Shown: in pieces, positions 63,762-64,000 of the stretch
Position numbering within the stretch: position 1 is the stretch's first letter
Layout of the letters: every line of letters starts with the position of its first letter
Assembly: GCA_016786845.1 (NCBI GenBank)
Contig: JAEUVB010000010.1
Coordinates: 1 to 64,000 of the forward strand
Direction of reading: 5' to 3'
From: Chitinophagaceae bacterium
GTDB taxonomy: Bacteria; Bacteroidota; Bacteroidia; Chitinophagales; Chitinophagaceae
DNA: 64,000 nucleotides
Notes under the pieces: model-generated
Told to the model about the DNA's origin: nothing
Seen by the model: the letters and a program-made list of their open reading frames with translations, nothing else
Database searches by the model: none
Program-made: the position numbers and the translations under genes

Positions 63762-64000
63762 ATGAATAAAAGAATATTCGGATTGCTACTATTGGCAATC
63801 TCGGCCCAAACTGTGTCTGCTCAGGACGAATATGATGCCTTAAGATATAGTCTTTATAGTGTACAGGGTACCGCTCGTGGAATGAGCATTGGCGGTGCAG
63901 TGGGCAGCATTGGCGGAGACTTTACATCACTTTCCGTTAACCCTGCCGGTATTGGTGTATATCGAAGCGGAGAAATTTCTTTCTCACCTTCCTTTAGTGC
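63762..64000 (+). CDS. FadL/OmpP1-type outer-membrane porin, truncated by window edge
   Basis: 79 codons are visible. A signal peptide (about 1-20, ending TVSAQ) is followed by GTARGMSIGGAVGSIGGDFTSL and VNPAGIGVYR. This is the N-terminal plug-like Gly/Ala region and NPAG motif of the FadL/OmpP1 family, which move hydrophobic compounds across the outer membrane. The barrel lies beyond the window. No stop is reached. Confidence 0.78.
   Translation, partial: MNKRIFGLLLLAISAQTVSAQDEYDALRYSLYSVQGTARGMSIGGAVGSIGGDFTSLSVNPAGIGVYRSGEISFSPSFS

Overview
The window reads as chromosomal DNA of a member of the phylum Bacteroidota, most like the Chitinophagales/Saprospiria side (moderate confidence; there is no rRNA or marker tree to fix it). 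Evidence seen: many secreted proteins with type IX secretion (T9SS) C-terminal sorting domains of both type A and the gliding-motility/CHU type B, DUF4249 and TonB-family proteins, Bacteroidota-type -7 promoter elements TAnnTTTG, many short lipoproteins, and an AT-leaning base composition. No prophage, insertion sequence, CRISPR array, tRNA or rRNA was found.

Layout. 1-5.6 kb: a truncated SdrD-like surface protein on the minus strand, then a plus-strand set of di-heme cytochrome c peroxidase, a copper-amine-oxidase-like lipoprotein and a propeller-like lipoprotein, followed by a secreted SNase-type nuclease. 5.7-12.3 kb: acpP-fabF, a MeaB GTPase, an O-antigen ligase-like protein and cyanophycin synthetase. 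12.3-16.4 kb (minus): sucD, korA and two OmpA-like lipoproteins. 16.7-23.9 kb: purL, a LOG-family protein, a large T9SS propeller protein and an MDR oxidoreductase. 24-32.2 kb (minus): subtilisin-like protease, lipoproteins, mnmA, a YVTN-propeller/haem lipoprotein, trxB, DUF4249 and TonB. 32.4-37.5 kb: pntAA-pntAB-pntB, a small unknown gene and a T9SS-exported lysyl oxidase. 37.8-47.4 kb: desaturase, small genes, paaY- and paaH-like genes, a 1388-residue CHU protein, a LysE exporter and a paaG-like gene. 47.5-56.4 kb: a TPR hybrid histidine kinase coupled to tilS, etfBA, a DUF151 nuclease-like protein and a TPR protein. 56.8-64 kb: a TonB-dependent receptor, two DUF5362-like membrane proteins, proS, a low-complexity secreted protein and a truncated FadL/OmpP1-type porin.

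How it fits together. Most of the content is core metabolism: fatty acid synthesis (acpP, fabF), TCA-linked steps (korA, sucD), electron transfer (etfBA, pnt), purine synthesis (purL), tRNA modification and charging (mnmA, tilS, proS). A cell-surface and secretion theme is interleaved: at least four T9SS cargo proteins, lipoproteins, a TonB-dependent receptor and TonB. The most unusual items are the lysyl oxidase at 35.7 kb, in which the copper histidines and both residues of the LTQ cofactor can be aligned, and the di-heme enzyme/amine-oxidase-like/propeller lipoprotein set at 1.3-5.1 kb. At regulatory scale, several -7 promoter elements sit only 4-6 bases upstream of start codons (possible leaderless mRNAs). 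One terminator-like hairpin spans a start codon, and a group of dyad-rich intergenic elements recurs through the window.
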